From NCBI GenBank assembly GCA_030638985.1, contig DAOWDO010000095.1, positions 1-7,516 of the forward strand: DNA of 7,516 bases, written 5' to 3'. Both the position numbers and the translations under genes were made by a program. The notes beneath the pieces were generated by a model. The model searched no databases, was not told the DNA's origin, and saw only the letters and a list, made by a program, of their open reading frames with translations. This document shows, one piece after another, positions 1 to 5,282 of this stretch (position 1 is its first letter; the number at the start of each line of letters is the position of its first letter). The stretch is from Dehalococcoidia bacterium (GTDB lineage: Bacteria > Chloroflexota > Dehalococcoidia > Dehalococcoidales > DAOWLH01).

Positions 1-79
1 CGCCAAGCTTTATTACCTGCGCGGCTTAAGCGGTAAGGCAGCCCGCATCAAGGAAAGACGCGTCCTGAAAAAGAAGTAA
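1..79 (+). CDS. rplS: 50S ribosomal protein L19, C-terminal end (partial)
   Basis: The window opens inside this gene. Position 1 is the last base of a codon, and 25 complete codons from position 2 run to a TAA at 77-79. The peptide begins [20 protein letters not shown] and ends in a basic tail VLKKK. This is the highly conserved C-terminus of bacterial L19 (E. coli has the closely similar [20 protein letters not shown]). L19 is a large-subunit protein at the interface between the 30S and 50S subunits. Only the 3' end is visible, so its promoter and upstream partners (in many bacteria rpsP-rimM-trmD-rplS) cannot be judged. The 64-nt gap to priA holds no convincing promoter and only a weak hairpin (81-85 pairing with 95-99, no T tract), so read-through into priA is possible. 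Confidence 0.93.
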   Translation, partial: [25 protein letters not shown]

Positions 80-130
80 GGCAGGCCGGCAAGACCTGCT
101 CTAGGCAATTAACCTTCTACCATGAATCTT

Positions 131-136
131 GAGGAG
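131..136 (+). promoter_or_regulatory. Ribosome binding site that fixes the priA start
   Basis: GAGGAG lies 7 nt before the TTG at 144. This is ideal spacing and supports TTG 144 over the in-frame TTG at 129, which has no SD sequence of its own. Confidence 0.75.
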
Positions 137-143
137 AGCAGCG

Positions 144-2570
144 TTGCCTTATGCCGAGGTCAGTGTCAACTCCCCAATCGCCCGTCGCCAGACGTTCAGC
201 TATACCATCCCTGAAGGTCTAGATATTGCCGTCGGGCAAGCGGTATGGGTCCCCTTCGGTGATAAGGTACTGCAGGGCGTAGTTTTAGAGCTGAGCCGGT
301 ATCCGTCGGTAGAAGAGACCAGGGAGATAGATGGCCTGATAGAATCCCAGCCGGTATTATCTCCCGTCCATGTAGCCCTGGCCAAGTGGCTCGCCGACTA
401 CTACCTGTGCCCCACCTTTGAAGCCGTAGCCTTGATGCTACCGCCAGGATTCGAGCGCCGGCTGCTCACCTTCATCTCGGCAACAGATACGGCAGCGCAG
501 CGCTGCCTCTCACTCCTCGCTCCGGAGCAGAAGCGAGTAATTGACCTTGTAATAAAACAGGGCAGCATTAATCTAAAACAACTGGAAAGGCTGCTGGGCA
601 AGAAAAGGGCCCAGGCTACAGTATCGCAACTGGTGGCACGGGGCCTGGCCACCAGAAGCTATCGGATGGAGCCGGTCAGGGTAAAACCCAGGGTAGAGCT
701 CCACCTCAGCCTGGCAGTGGATAAACAAGCCGCCCGGCAGGAAGCAGCCAGGTTGATCCGGAAAAAGGCTAATAAACAGGCGGCTATCCTCGAACTCCTT
801 ATCAAGCAACCGCAGCCTGTTGCCTGGTCTGCTATCCGGCGCGAGACAAACAGCCCCAGAGCGGCAGCAACGGCTCTATCCAAAAAGGGGCTGGTCATAG
901 CAAGAAACATCGAGGTAAAACGCCAGCCGATTCCTGACAAGGACAGTAAGCCCACACGCCCGCTCACACCCAGCGCCGCTCAGGAAAAAGCACTTGACGC
1001 CATCAAGGGAGCCCTGAGGCAGGCAAAGACATCTGTTTTCCTGCTCCACGGAGTTACCGGCAGCGGTAAGACAGAGGTATATCTCCAGTCTCTGGCAGAG
1101 GCGGTCAGGCTGGGCAGGCGCGGCATCGTGCTGGTGCCGGAGATTGCCCTCACCCCACAGACTATAGAAAGGTTCACTGCCCGCTTCCCGAACCGGGTTG
1201 CTGTCCTCCACAGCAAGCTGTCGCTGGGCGAACAGTTTGACCAGTGGCGGCAGATTAAAGAGGGCCGGTATGATGTTGTTGTCGGCCCCAGGAGCGCTCT
1301 CTTCGCCCCCCAGCCAAACCTGGGGCTGATTGTCATCGACGAGGAGCACGAGTGGACTTACAAGCAGCAGGACTCGCCCCGGTACCACGCTCGCAATGCA
1401 GCCATAAAGCTGGCCGAGCTTGCCGGGGCCACCGTTGTCCTTGGCAGCGCCACTCCCGATGTGGAGAGCTACTACCGGGCCAAGCAGGGAGACTTCCAGT
1501 TGCTTGAGCTTCCCCAGCGTGTCACCCCCAAACAGGGTTCGGCCCTGCCCCAGGTCGAGCTGGTCGATTTAAGAGAAGAACTCAAGGCAGGTAATAGAAG
1601 TATCTTCAGCCGCTCCCTGAAACAGGCCATCGACAAGGCGATCGCCAACCGGGAGCAGGTAATCCTGTTCTTCAACCGCCGCGGTGGCGCCACCTTCATT
1701 CAATGCCGAAATTGCGGCTCCGTTTTTCGCTGCAAGCGCTGCCAGGTAGCTCTCGGCTACCACCCGGTGGAAGACACCCTGGTCTGCCACCAGTGCAATT
1801 ACCGGGTGGGGGTGCCCGGGGTCTGCCCCCGGTGCTCCAGCCGCCGCATCAAATTCCTGGGCTTGGGCACCCAGAAACTGGAGATAGAGGCCGGGCTTAC
1901 CTTCCCTCGGGCCAGACTGCTGCGCTGGGATAGCGACGCCACCCGGGGAAAAGACTCCCACCAGGAAATACTGGACAGGTTCCGGCGCGGCGACGCCGAT
2001 ATCCTGATTGGCACCCAGATGGTGGCCAAGGGGTTAGACCTTCCCCAGGTAACACTGGTCGGGGTAATAAGCGCCGATACCGGCCTTAACCTGCCCGACT
2101 TTCGGGCCGGAGAAAGAACGTTCCAGCTCCTTTCCCAGGTAACCGGCCGGGCCGGTCGGGGGCCGCGAGGTGGTCGCGCCATCATTCAAACATACTCACC
2201 CAAGCACTACGCCATTCAGGCAGCGGTAAAGCACGACTACTCCGCCTTCTACAAACAGGAAATCAGCTACCGCCGCCAGCTTGCCAATCCACCCTTCTCC
2301 CGGCTGGTCCGCCTGACGTACAGCCATACCAACGACGCCCTCTGCCAGAGGGAAGCAGAAAGAATGAAGCAATTGCTTATCTCAGAGATTAACGCCGCCG
2401 GAACCCACGACGTCAGCCTGATCGGCCCGGCACCGGCCTTCATCCACCGCCTGCGGGGCCGGTTCCGCTGGCAACTGGTGCTGCGTGGCTCAGCACCGGA
2501 TTCCCTGCTATCCCGAATAGCCATCCCCCAGAGATGGGCGGTGGATGTTGACCCAATCGGGCTTGGCTAA
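144..2570 (+). CDS. priA: PriA, primosomal replication-restart helicase
   Basis: PriA is a 3'-5' superfamily 2 DNA helicase that recognises stalled or collapsed replication forks and reloads the replicative helicase. With the TTG start at 144 it is 808 aa, close to Bacillus PriA (about 805) and longer than E. coli PriA (732). Visible in order: an N-terminal 3'-DNA-binding domain (about 1-105), a winged-helix region, Walker A GVTGSGKT (303-310), DEEH box (399-402), GSATPD (434-439), a two-zinc cluster with all eight cysteines (C521, C524, C530, C533, C548, C551, C561, C564), then GTQMVAKGLDLP and the motif VI region QVTGRAGRG. No key residue is missing. The start was chosen because GAGGAG at 131-136 sits 7 nt before TTG 144; an in-frame TTG at 129 would put that ribosome site inside the gene. 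It probably shares a transcript with rplS. Its TAA overlaps the stop of the convergent 58-aa gene. Confidence 0.96.
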   Translation: MPYAEVSVNSPIARRQTFSYTIPEGLDIAVGQAVWVPFGDKVLQGVVLELSRYPSVEETREIDGLIESQPVLSPVHVALAKWLADYYLCPTFEAVALMLPPGFERRLLTFISATDTAAQRCLSLLAPEQKRVIDLVIKQGSINLKQLERLLGKKRAQATVSQLVARGLATRSYRMEPVRVKPRVELHLSLAVDKQAARQEAARLIRKKANKQAAILELLIKQPQPVAWSAIRRETNSPRAAATALSKKGLVIARNIEVKRQPIPDKDSKPTRPLTPSAAQEKALDAIKGALRQAKTSVFLLHGVTGSGKTEVYLQSLAEAVRLGRRGIVLVPEIALTPQTIERFTARFPNRVAVLHSKLSLGEQFDQWRQIKEGRYDVVVGPRSALFAPQPNLGLIVIDEEHEWTYKQQDSPRYHARNAAIKLAELAGATVVLGSATPDVESYYRAKQGDFQLLELPQRVTPKQGSALPQVELVDLREELKAGNRSIFSRSLKQAIDKAIANREQVILFFNRRGGATFIQCRNCGSVFRCKRCQVALGYHPVEDTLVCHQCNYRVGVPGVCPRCSSRRIKFLGLGTQKLEIEAGLTFPRARLLRWDSDATRGKDSHQEILDRFRRGDADILIGTQMVAKGLDLPQVTLVGVISADTGLNLPDFRAGERTFQLLSQVTGRAGRGPRGGRAIIQTYSPKHYAIQAAVKHDYSAFYKQEISYRRQLANPPFSRLVRLTYSHTNDALCQREAERMKQLLISEINAAGTHDVSLIGPAPAFIHRLRGRFRWQLVLRGSAPDSLLSRIAIPQRWAVDVDPIGLG

Positions 2571-2575
2571 GCCCG
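2558..2575. terminator. Hairpin at the convergent priA / 58-aa gene ends
   Basis: CGGGCTT (2558-2564) pairs perfectly with AAGCCCG (2569-2575) around a 4-nt loop. The hairpin spans the overlapping stop codons of priA and the minus-strand gene. Its position suits a bidirectional terminator, but neither side has a T tract, so intrinsic termination is unproven. It may only stabilise 3' ends. Confidence 0.35.
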
Positions 2576-2743
2576 GCTGAGACCGGTATTACTTCCCCTG
2601 ACTGACATCGCCAGCTCCCGCATTGCCCTCAGGTCTTCAAGCTGCTTCTGGAACTGTTTATTCAGGGGAAGCACCAGGCCGTAGTTGGGCACTATATCAA
2701 ACCGCAGTCGATACCTATAGCCACTTTTGATAGTTTTCGCCAT
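2567..2743 (-). CDS. Small protein of unknown function (58 aa), second gene of HTH pair
   Basis: I do not recognise this 58-aa product and assign no function. It starts MAKTIKSGYRYRLRFDIVPN, is basic at the N-terminus, has no Cys or transmembrane segment, and has a probable amphipathic helix around KQFQKQLEDLRAMRELA in its second half. It is supported as a gene by its tight coupling to the upstream HTH gene (2-nt gap between the TGA at 2746-2748 and the ATG at 2743), by an SD-like AAGGG (2749-2753) 5 nt before that ATG, and by lack of any competing plus-strand gene. A GTG at 2749 would give 60 aa with a 4-nt GTGA overlap and is the alternative start. Its stop (TAG, 2567-2569) overlaps the stop of priA on the other strand. 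Being cotranscribed with a regulator, it might be a partner or effector of that regulator; this is speculation. Confidence 0.6.
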   Translation of the reverse strand: MAKTIKSGYRYRLRFDIVPNYGLVLPLNKQFQKQLEDLRAMRELAMSVRGSNTGLSRA

Positions 2744-2745
2744 GG

Positions 2746-2979
2746 TCACCCTTTTAGACCGGAGGCGACCGGCTCTTCAGACGCAAAGTAGAAAAGGTCA
2801 TCAAGTCGGCGCTCCGGGAAGGCCCTTACGGCACCAATGATGAACTTCTGGTTGATACCACGCTTGCCCTCCCGTACCCGATAAACCTGGCTTACCGATA
2901 ACCCCATGGCCCGGGCCAAATCAGATAAGCTCTGGTATCTTAAGCAGCTCAAATCAAAAACTCTCGTCTTAACTATCAT
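2746..2979 (-). CDS. Small helix-turn-helix DNA-binding protein (77 aa)
   Basis: This is a compact DNA-binding protein, probably a transcriptional regulator. The HTH covers residues 17-42: SLSDLARAMGLSVSQVYRVR gives the two helices and turn, followed by EGKRGI. The rest, ending LDDLFYF plus a short acidic/polar tail, is too short for a ligand-binding domain. It resembles small HTH proteins I recall from Dehalococcoidia genomes. ATG 2979 was chosen because an SD sequence (AAGGGGG, 2988-2994) lies 8 nt upstream and a strong promoter lies beyond it. The longer reading frame from 3030 would start upstream of the -10 box and could not be fully transcribed from that promoter. It is the first gene of a two-gene unit with the 58-aa protein and is divergent from the 132-aa regulator. 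The -35 region of its promoter lies in a candidate operator, so autoregulation is plausible. Its target is unknown. Confidence 0.82.
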   Translation of the reverse strand: MIVKTRVFDLSCLRYQSLSDLARAMGLSVSQVYRVREGKRGINQKFIIGAVRAFPERRLDDLFYFASEEPVASGLKG

Positions 2980-2987
2980 AAGCAATG

Positions 2988-2994
2988 CCCCCTT
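2988..2994 (-). promoter_or_regulatory. Ribosome binding site of the 77-aa HTH gene
   Basis: On the minus strand AAGGGGG lies 8 nt before ATG 2979. It supports that start over upstream in-frame codons. Confidence 0.7.
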
Positions 2995-3008
2995 GTGACA
3001 ATAGGCAC

Positions 3009-3037
3009 ATATTAGCCTATAATAAGCCATTTGTCAA
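3009..3037 (-). promoter_or_regulatory. Sigma70-type promoter for the minus-strand HTH pair
   Basis: Read on the minus strand, the -35 box is TTGACA (3037-3032, perfect consensus), then 17 nt, then the -10 box TAATAT (3014-3009). Transcription should start near 3002, giving a leader of about 20 nt that carries the SD sequence at 2988-2994. The -35 box lies within the 11-mer GTCAATAGTAT (3033-3043) that recurs, inverted, at the divergent promoter. Confidence 0.75.
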
Positions 3038-3043
3038 TAGTAT
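3033..3043. promoter_or_regulatory. Candidate operator, copy 1 (GTCAATAGTAT)
   Basis: This 11-mer is repeated exactly, in inverse orientation, at 3169-3179. It overlaps the -35 box of the minus-strand promoter, where a bound HTH protein would block RNA polymerase. That it is an operator is inference from position and repetition. Confidence 0.5.
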
Positions 3044-3128
3044 TTCAAAGATTTTTGGAACTTTCTGTCATATTTATCGACCGCGGGCACTGCAGTATCG
3101 TGGCAAATTTCGCCTCCCCCACGCAATT

Positions 3129-3158
3129 TTGACTTTATTGCCTCCAGTCAATTATAAT
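3129..3158 (+). promoter_or_regulatory. Upstream promoter (P1) of the 132-aa regulator
   Basis: TTGACT (3129-3134), an 18-nt spacer and TATAAT (3153-3158) form a sigma70-type promoter whose start would fall near 3165. A short inverted repeat, CAATTA-TAA-TAATTG (3149-3163), covers its -10 box, and the palindrome at 3163-3179 covers its probable start site. It would add about 45 nt of SD-free leader to the gene at 3210. In an AT-rich region a chance match is possible. Confidence 0.45.
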
Positions 3159-3162
3159 AATT

Positions 3163-3179
3163 GTCAATATACTATTGAC
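3163..3179. promoter_or_regulatory. Palindromic candidate operator, copy 2
   Basis: GTCAATA-TAC-TATTGAC is a perfect 7-bp inverted repeat with a 3-bp spacer, typical of a dimeric HTH protein site. Its right part (3169-3179), read on the minus strand, is the exact 11-mer GTCAATAGTAT found at 3033-3043. It overlaps the -35 box of P2 and the expected start site of P1. A further half-site, GTCAAT, lies at 3147-3152. Confidence 0.55.
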
Positions 3180-3203
3180 TTTCGCCATCTGGCAAATTAT
3201 AAT
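3175..3203 (+). promoter_or_regulatory. Proximal promoter (P2) of the 132-aa regulator, leaderless
   Basis: TTGACT (3175-3180), a 17-nt spacer and a perfect TATAAT (3198-3203) make the strongest promoter in the window. The expected start, about 7 nt after the -10 box, is the A of the ATG at 3210 or very close to it, so the transcript should have essentially no 5' leader. Confidence 0.8.
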
Positions 3204-3209
3204 TAAACT

Positions 3210-3608
3210 ATGAGCAATAGAGAAATCAGCCTGGGGGAAATAATCAGGCAGCAACGCGTTACCATTCCACTGACGCTACAGGAGCTTGCCCAGAAAACGA
3301 GCGTCTCCCCATCGCATCTGGGGCGTATGGAGAGGGGCGAACGCTTTCCATCAGCCCGTATTCTACGCAAGATCGCCGGGCCTCTGGGATTTGAGGAAGA
3401 CGAGCTTTTTACCCTGGCCGGCTATCTTTCTCCCCAGCCAAGTACTGTCGCTGAGTCACGGCCCAGCTACAGCAGCGGGCGCCTGGACCCCTATGTCTCC
3501 AAGGTATTAGCCAACGAGCCGACTGAGGTACAGCATGCCGTCATCGGTATTCTCTCGATACTGAAGAGTCTGTCCAAGAGCATAACCAAAGAGATTCCTC
3601 AGGGCTAA
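3210..3608 (+). CDS. XRE-family HTH transcriptional regulator (132 aa)
   Basis: This is a DNA-binding regulator of the Cro/C1 (XRE) type. The HTH domain covers about residues 8-68: SLGEIIRQQR helix 1, LTLQELAQKTSVSPSHLGRM as the core HTH (21-40), ERGERFPS, then helices 4-5 ending DELFTLAGYL. A Pro/Ser-rich linker (about 72-88) leads to a C-terminal helical segment (LDPYVSKVLANEPTEVQHAV onward) that could mediate dimerisation; no enzymatic or ligand domain is visible. The ATG is placed 6 nt after a perfect TATAAT and has no SD sequence, so translation from a leaderless mRNA is expected. It is divergent from the 77-aa HTH gene and shares a candidate operator with it. The layout recalls phage-type repressor switches, but no other phage gene is present. 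I recall similar chromosomal proteins from Dehalococcoidia; target genes are unknown. Confidence 0.88.
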   Translation: MSNREISLGEIIRQQRVTIPLTLQELAQKTSVSPSHLGRMERGERFPSARILRKIAGPLGFEEDELFTLAGYLSPQPSTVAESRPSYSSGRLDPYVSKVLANEPTEVQHAVIGILSILKSLSKSITKEIPQG

Positions 3609-3636
3609 GCCCGAGCCCAACTGCCTGCGGATAGCT

Positions 3637-3664
3637 GACCTGTCCTCTTAAAGGTGGGCAGGTC
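3637..3664 (+). terminator. Hairpin between the regulator and the nucleotidyltransferase
   Basis: GACCTGTCC (3637-3645) pairs with GGGCAGGTC (3656-3664) over 9 bp with one G-T wobble and a 10-nt loop. It lies after the regulator stop and directly before the -35 box of the next promoter, where a terminator would be expected. No T tract follows, so intrinsic termination is uncertain. Confidence 0.35.
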
Positions 3665-3669
3665 TCCGC

Positions 3670-3698
3670 TTGATAAATAGGCATATCTGGGGTATAGT
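3670..3698 (+). promoter_or_regulatory. Sigma70-type promoter for the nucleotidyltransferase (and possibly secDF)
   Basis: TTGATA (3670-3675), a 17-nt spacer and TATAGT (3693-3698) each match consensus at 5 of 6 bases. Transcription would begin near 3705, giving a leader of about 25 nt before TTG 3730. The promoter overlaps the first codons of the longest possible reading frame, which argues against a start at 3670. Confidence 0.7.
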
Positions 3699-3720
3699 TT
3701 ACTTCCAGACAAGAGCAGTT

Positions 3721-3724
3721 GAGG
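3721..3724 (+). promoter_or_regulatory. Ribosome binding site for the TTG 3730 start
   Basis: GAGG ends 5 nt before TTG 3730. Together with the promoter at 3670-3698 it selects this start over TTG 3670. Confidence 0.55.
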
Positions 3725-3729
3725 CAGAT

Positions 3730-5256
3730 TTGAAGCTACAGCTTAAGACGGCGGCCCAACCACTACTAGCCCGGATAAATGATTTTCTCACCAGCCAGAA
3801 GGTCCAGGCCTATGTTGTCGGCGGCTTTATCCGCGACCTGCTCCTGGCCCGAGATACGGCTGACATTGACATTGCCCTGAGGGCAGATGCGCTCGAAGTC
3901 GGCCCCCGGATGGCTACAGCTCTACACGGTAAATTTATCCCCCTCGACAAGGTGAACCGTGTGGGGAGGGTGGTTCTGGGCGATGCAGAGGCAGGCACCA
4001 CCAAGTGGCAGATAGACCTCTCCACCATCGGTGACGGCATTGAAAAAGACCTCAGGCGGCGTGACTTTACCATTGATGCCATGGCTATCAACACAGAGGA
4101 GATAGCAACCATGCAACGTCTCGATTCCGCCGAGCTTATCGACCCCCACCATGGCCTGGAAGACATACAGAAGAGAACAATCAGGGCGGTTAGCCAGACC
4201 GTTTTCAAGCAGGATGCGGCCCGCTTGCTACGGGCGGTACGCATGGCTGCCGAGCTTGATTTTACAATCAGTGATGACACCCAAGAGCTCATCCGGCACA
4301 ACTGCCACCTCATCTCCGGAGTGGCCGGGGAGAGAATAAGGGAAGAATTGCTGAGGCTACTGGCAGTAGCCGACAGCGGGCAATTTCTGCTTACCCTGGA
4401 CAAACTGGGCCTGATGGAAGAGCTTGCCCCGGAACTGAGCCAGACCAGAGGAGTTGAGCAGCTCCGGGAACACCACTGGGATGTCTTTCATCACTCCATT
4501 AAATCGGTTGACGCCGTTGATTTTCTGCTGCGCCGGGGAAGCTGGCCCTACACCGGAGGGGAAATCCTGGACTACGTGCCCTGGTCGCAAGAGCTGGCCG
4601 ACTACTTCGAGCTTGGGGTCAGCGGCGGCAGCAATCGCCGGCAGCTTATTAAAGTGGCTGCCATACTGCACGATATCGCCAAGCCGCAGACGAAGGTGCT
4701 CACTGCCAAAGGGAGGACCCGCTTTCTGGGGCACGCCACACAGGGGGCACCAATTGCCAGTGGAATTCTGGCACGGCTGCGCTTCAGCGGCAAGGAGATA
4801 AAGCTGGTAGCAGATATCATTCGCTACCACCTTCGCCCGGTGCAGATAAGCCATCATGAGCTGCCCACCCGGAGGGCCATCTACCGCTACTTCCGCGATA
4901 CCGGTGACGCCGCCATAGATACCCTCTTCTTCAGCCTGGCCGACCACCTGGCCACCAGAGGCCCGAACCTGGATACGGACGACTGGCGGTATCACGCCGG
5001 CCTGGTGGGCTATGTCCTGAGCCAGCGCTCCAGAAAGGAGGAGGTGGTATCACCTGCCCGGTTGATTAATGGCCACGACTTGATGAGTCACTTCAGTCTC
5101 AGACCGGGTCCGGAGATCGGACAACTGCTGGAAGCAATCCAAGAAGCTCGGGTATCGGGAGAAATAGCCACCAAAGATGAGGCCCTGTCCCATGCCAGCC
5201 ACCTGCTAAATTTGAGGAAAGGTGAAATTCACCATGCCCCGCCGGCCGCAAGATAG
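3730..5256 (+). CDS. cca: Class II tRNA nucleotidyltransferase / poly(A) polymerase with HD domain
   Basis: The family adds nucleotides to RNA 3' ends without a template: CCA, or A only, on tRNA, or poly(A) tails. From TTG 3730 the product is 508 aa. Visible in order: the nucleotidyltransferase signature VVGGFIRD (29-36) with catalytic DID (D45, D47); RRRDFTIDAMA (109-119); the neck FKQDAARLLRAVRMAAELDF; GERIREELLRLL; an HD domain (about 250-390) with first His in VFHHS and ILHDIAKP (H314, D315), and later RYHLRP; and a C-terminal RNA-binding region with LINGHDLM (445-452). The HD domain suggests phosphohydrolase activity as in E. coli Cca. The nucleotide-selecting motif reads QDAAR rather than the usual EDxxR, so CCA, A-only and poly(A) activity cannot be told apart. 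It has its own promoter, and secD follows after 26 nt, probably on the same transcript. The family call is sure; the symbol is less so. Confidence 0.85.
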   Translation: MKLQLKTAAQPLLARINDFLTSQKVQAYVVGGFIRDLLLARDTADIDIALRADALEVGPRMATALHGKFIPLDKVNRVGRVVLGDAEAGTTKWQIDLSTIGDGIEKDLRRRDFTIDAMAINTEEIATMQRLDSAELIDPHHGLEDIQKRTIRAVSQTVFKQDAARLLRAVRMAAELDFTISDDTQELIRHNCHLISGVAGERIREELLRLLAVADSGQFLLTLDKLGLMEELAPELSQTRGVEQLREHHWDVFHHSIKSVDAVDFLLRRGSWPYTGGEILDYVPWSQELADYFELGVSGGSNRRQLIKVAAILHDIAKPQTKVLTAKGRTRFLGHATQGAPIASGILARLRFSGKEIKLVADIIRYHLRPVQISHHELPTRRAIYRYFRDTGDAAIDTLFFSLADHLATRGPNLDTDDWRYHAGLVGYVLSQRSRKEEVVSPARLINGHDLMSHFSLRPGPEIGQLLEAIQEARVSGEIATKDEALSHASHLLNLRKGEIHHAPPAAR

Positions 5257-5282
5257 AGGTAACCGGCGGTTAACGCTAAGAT

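Noticed and set aside
122..214. ATG at 122 opening a short frame across the priA start
   Set aside because: It is 30 codons long, lies in another frame inside priA, and has no SD sequence of its own; priA is clearly coding there.
876..1388. 170-codon minus-strand frame inside priA (and other long antisense frames in priA, the nucleotidyltransferase and secD)
   Set aside because: These frames lie opposite strongly conserved coding sequence and arise from GC-rich codon structure; none has a plausible SD sequence, promoter or recognisable domain.
2980..3030. N-terminal extension of the 77-aa HTH protein starting MAYYRLICAYCHKG
   Set aside because: It would begin upstream of the -10 box of the gene's own promoter; ATG 2979 has a strong SD sequence and the residues look like translated promoter DNA.
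2985..3206. 73-codon plus-strand frame across the divergent promoter region
   Set aside because: It covers two promoter sets and the candidate operators, has no SD sequence, and its product is low-complexity and unlike a protein.
2571..3609. Prophage immunity region or complete toxin-antitoxin system
   Set aside because: Two divergent HTH genes and shared operators fit the pattern, but there is no recognisable toxin, integrase, anti-repressor or other phage gene; only the switch-like layout is supported.
3637..3664. Possible T-box or other riboswitch before the nucleotidyltransferase (TTAAAGGTGGGCAGG looks T-box-like)
   Set aside because: The conserved T-box sequence is not matched, there is no specifier stem, and the hairpin lies upstream of the promoter at 3670-3698, so it would not be in that gene's leader.
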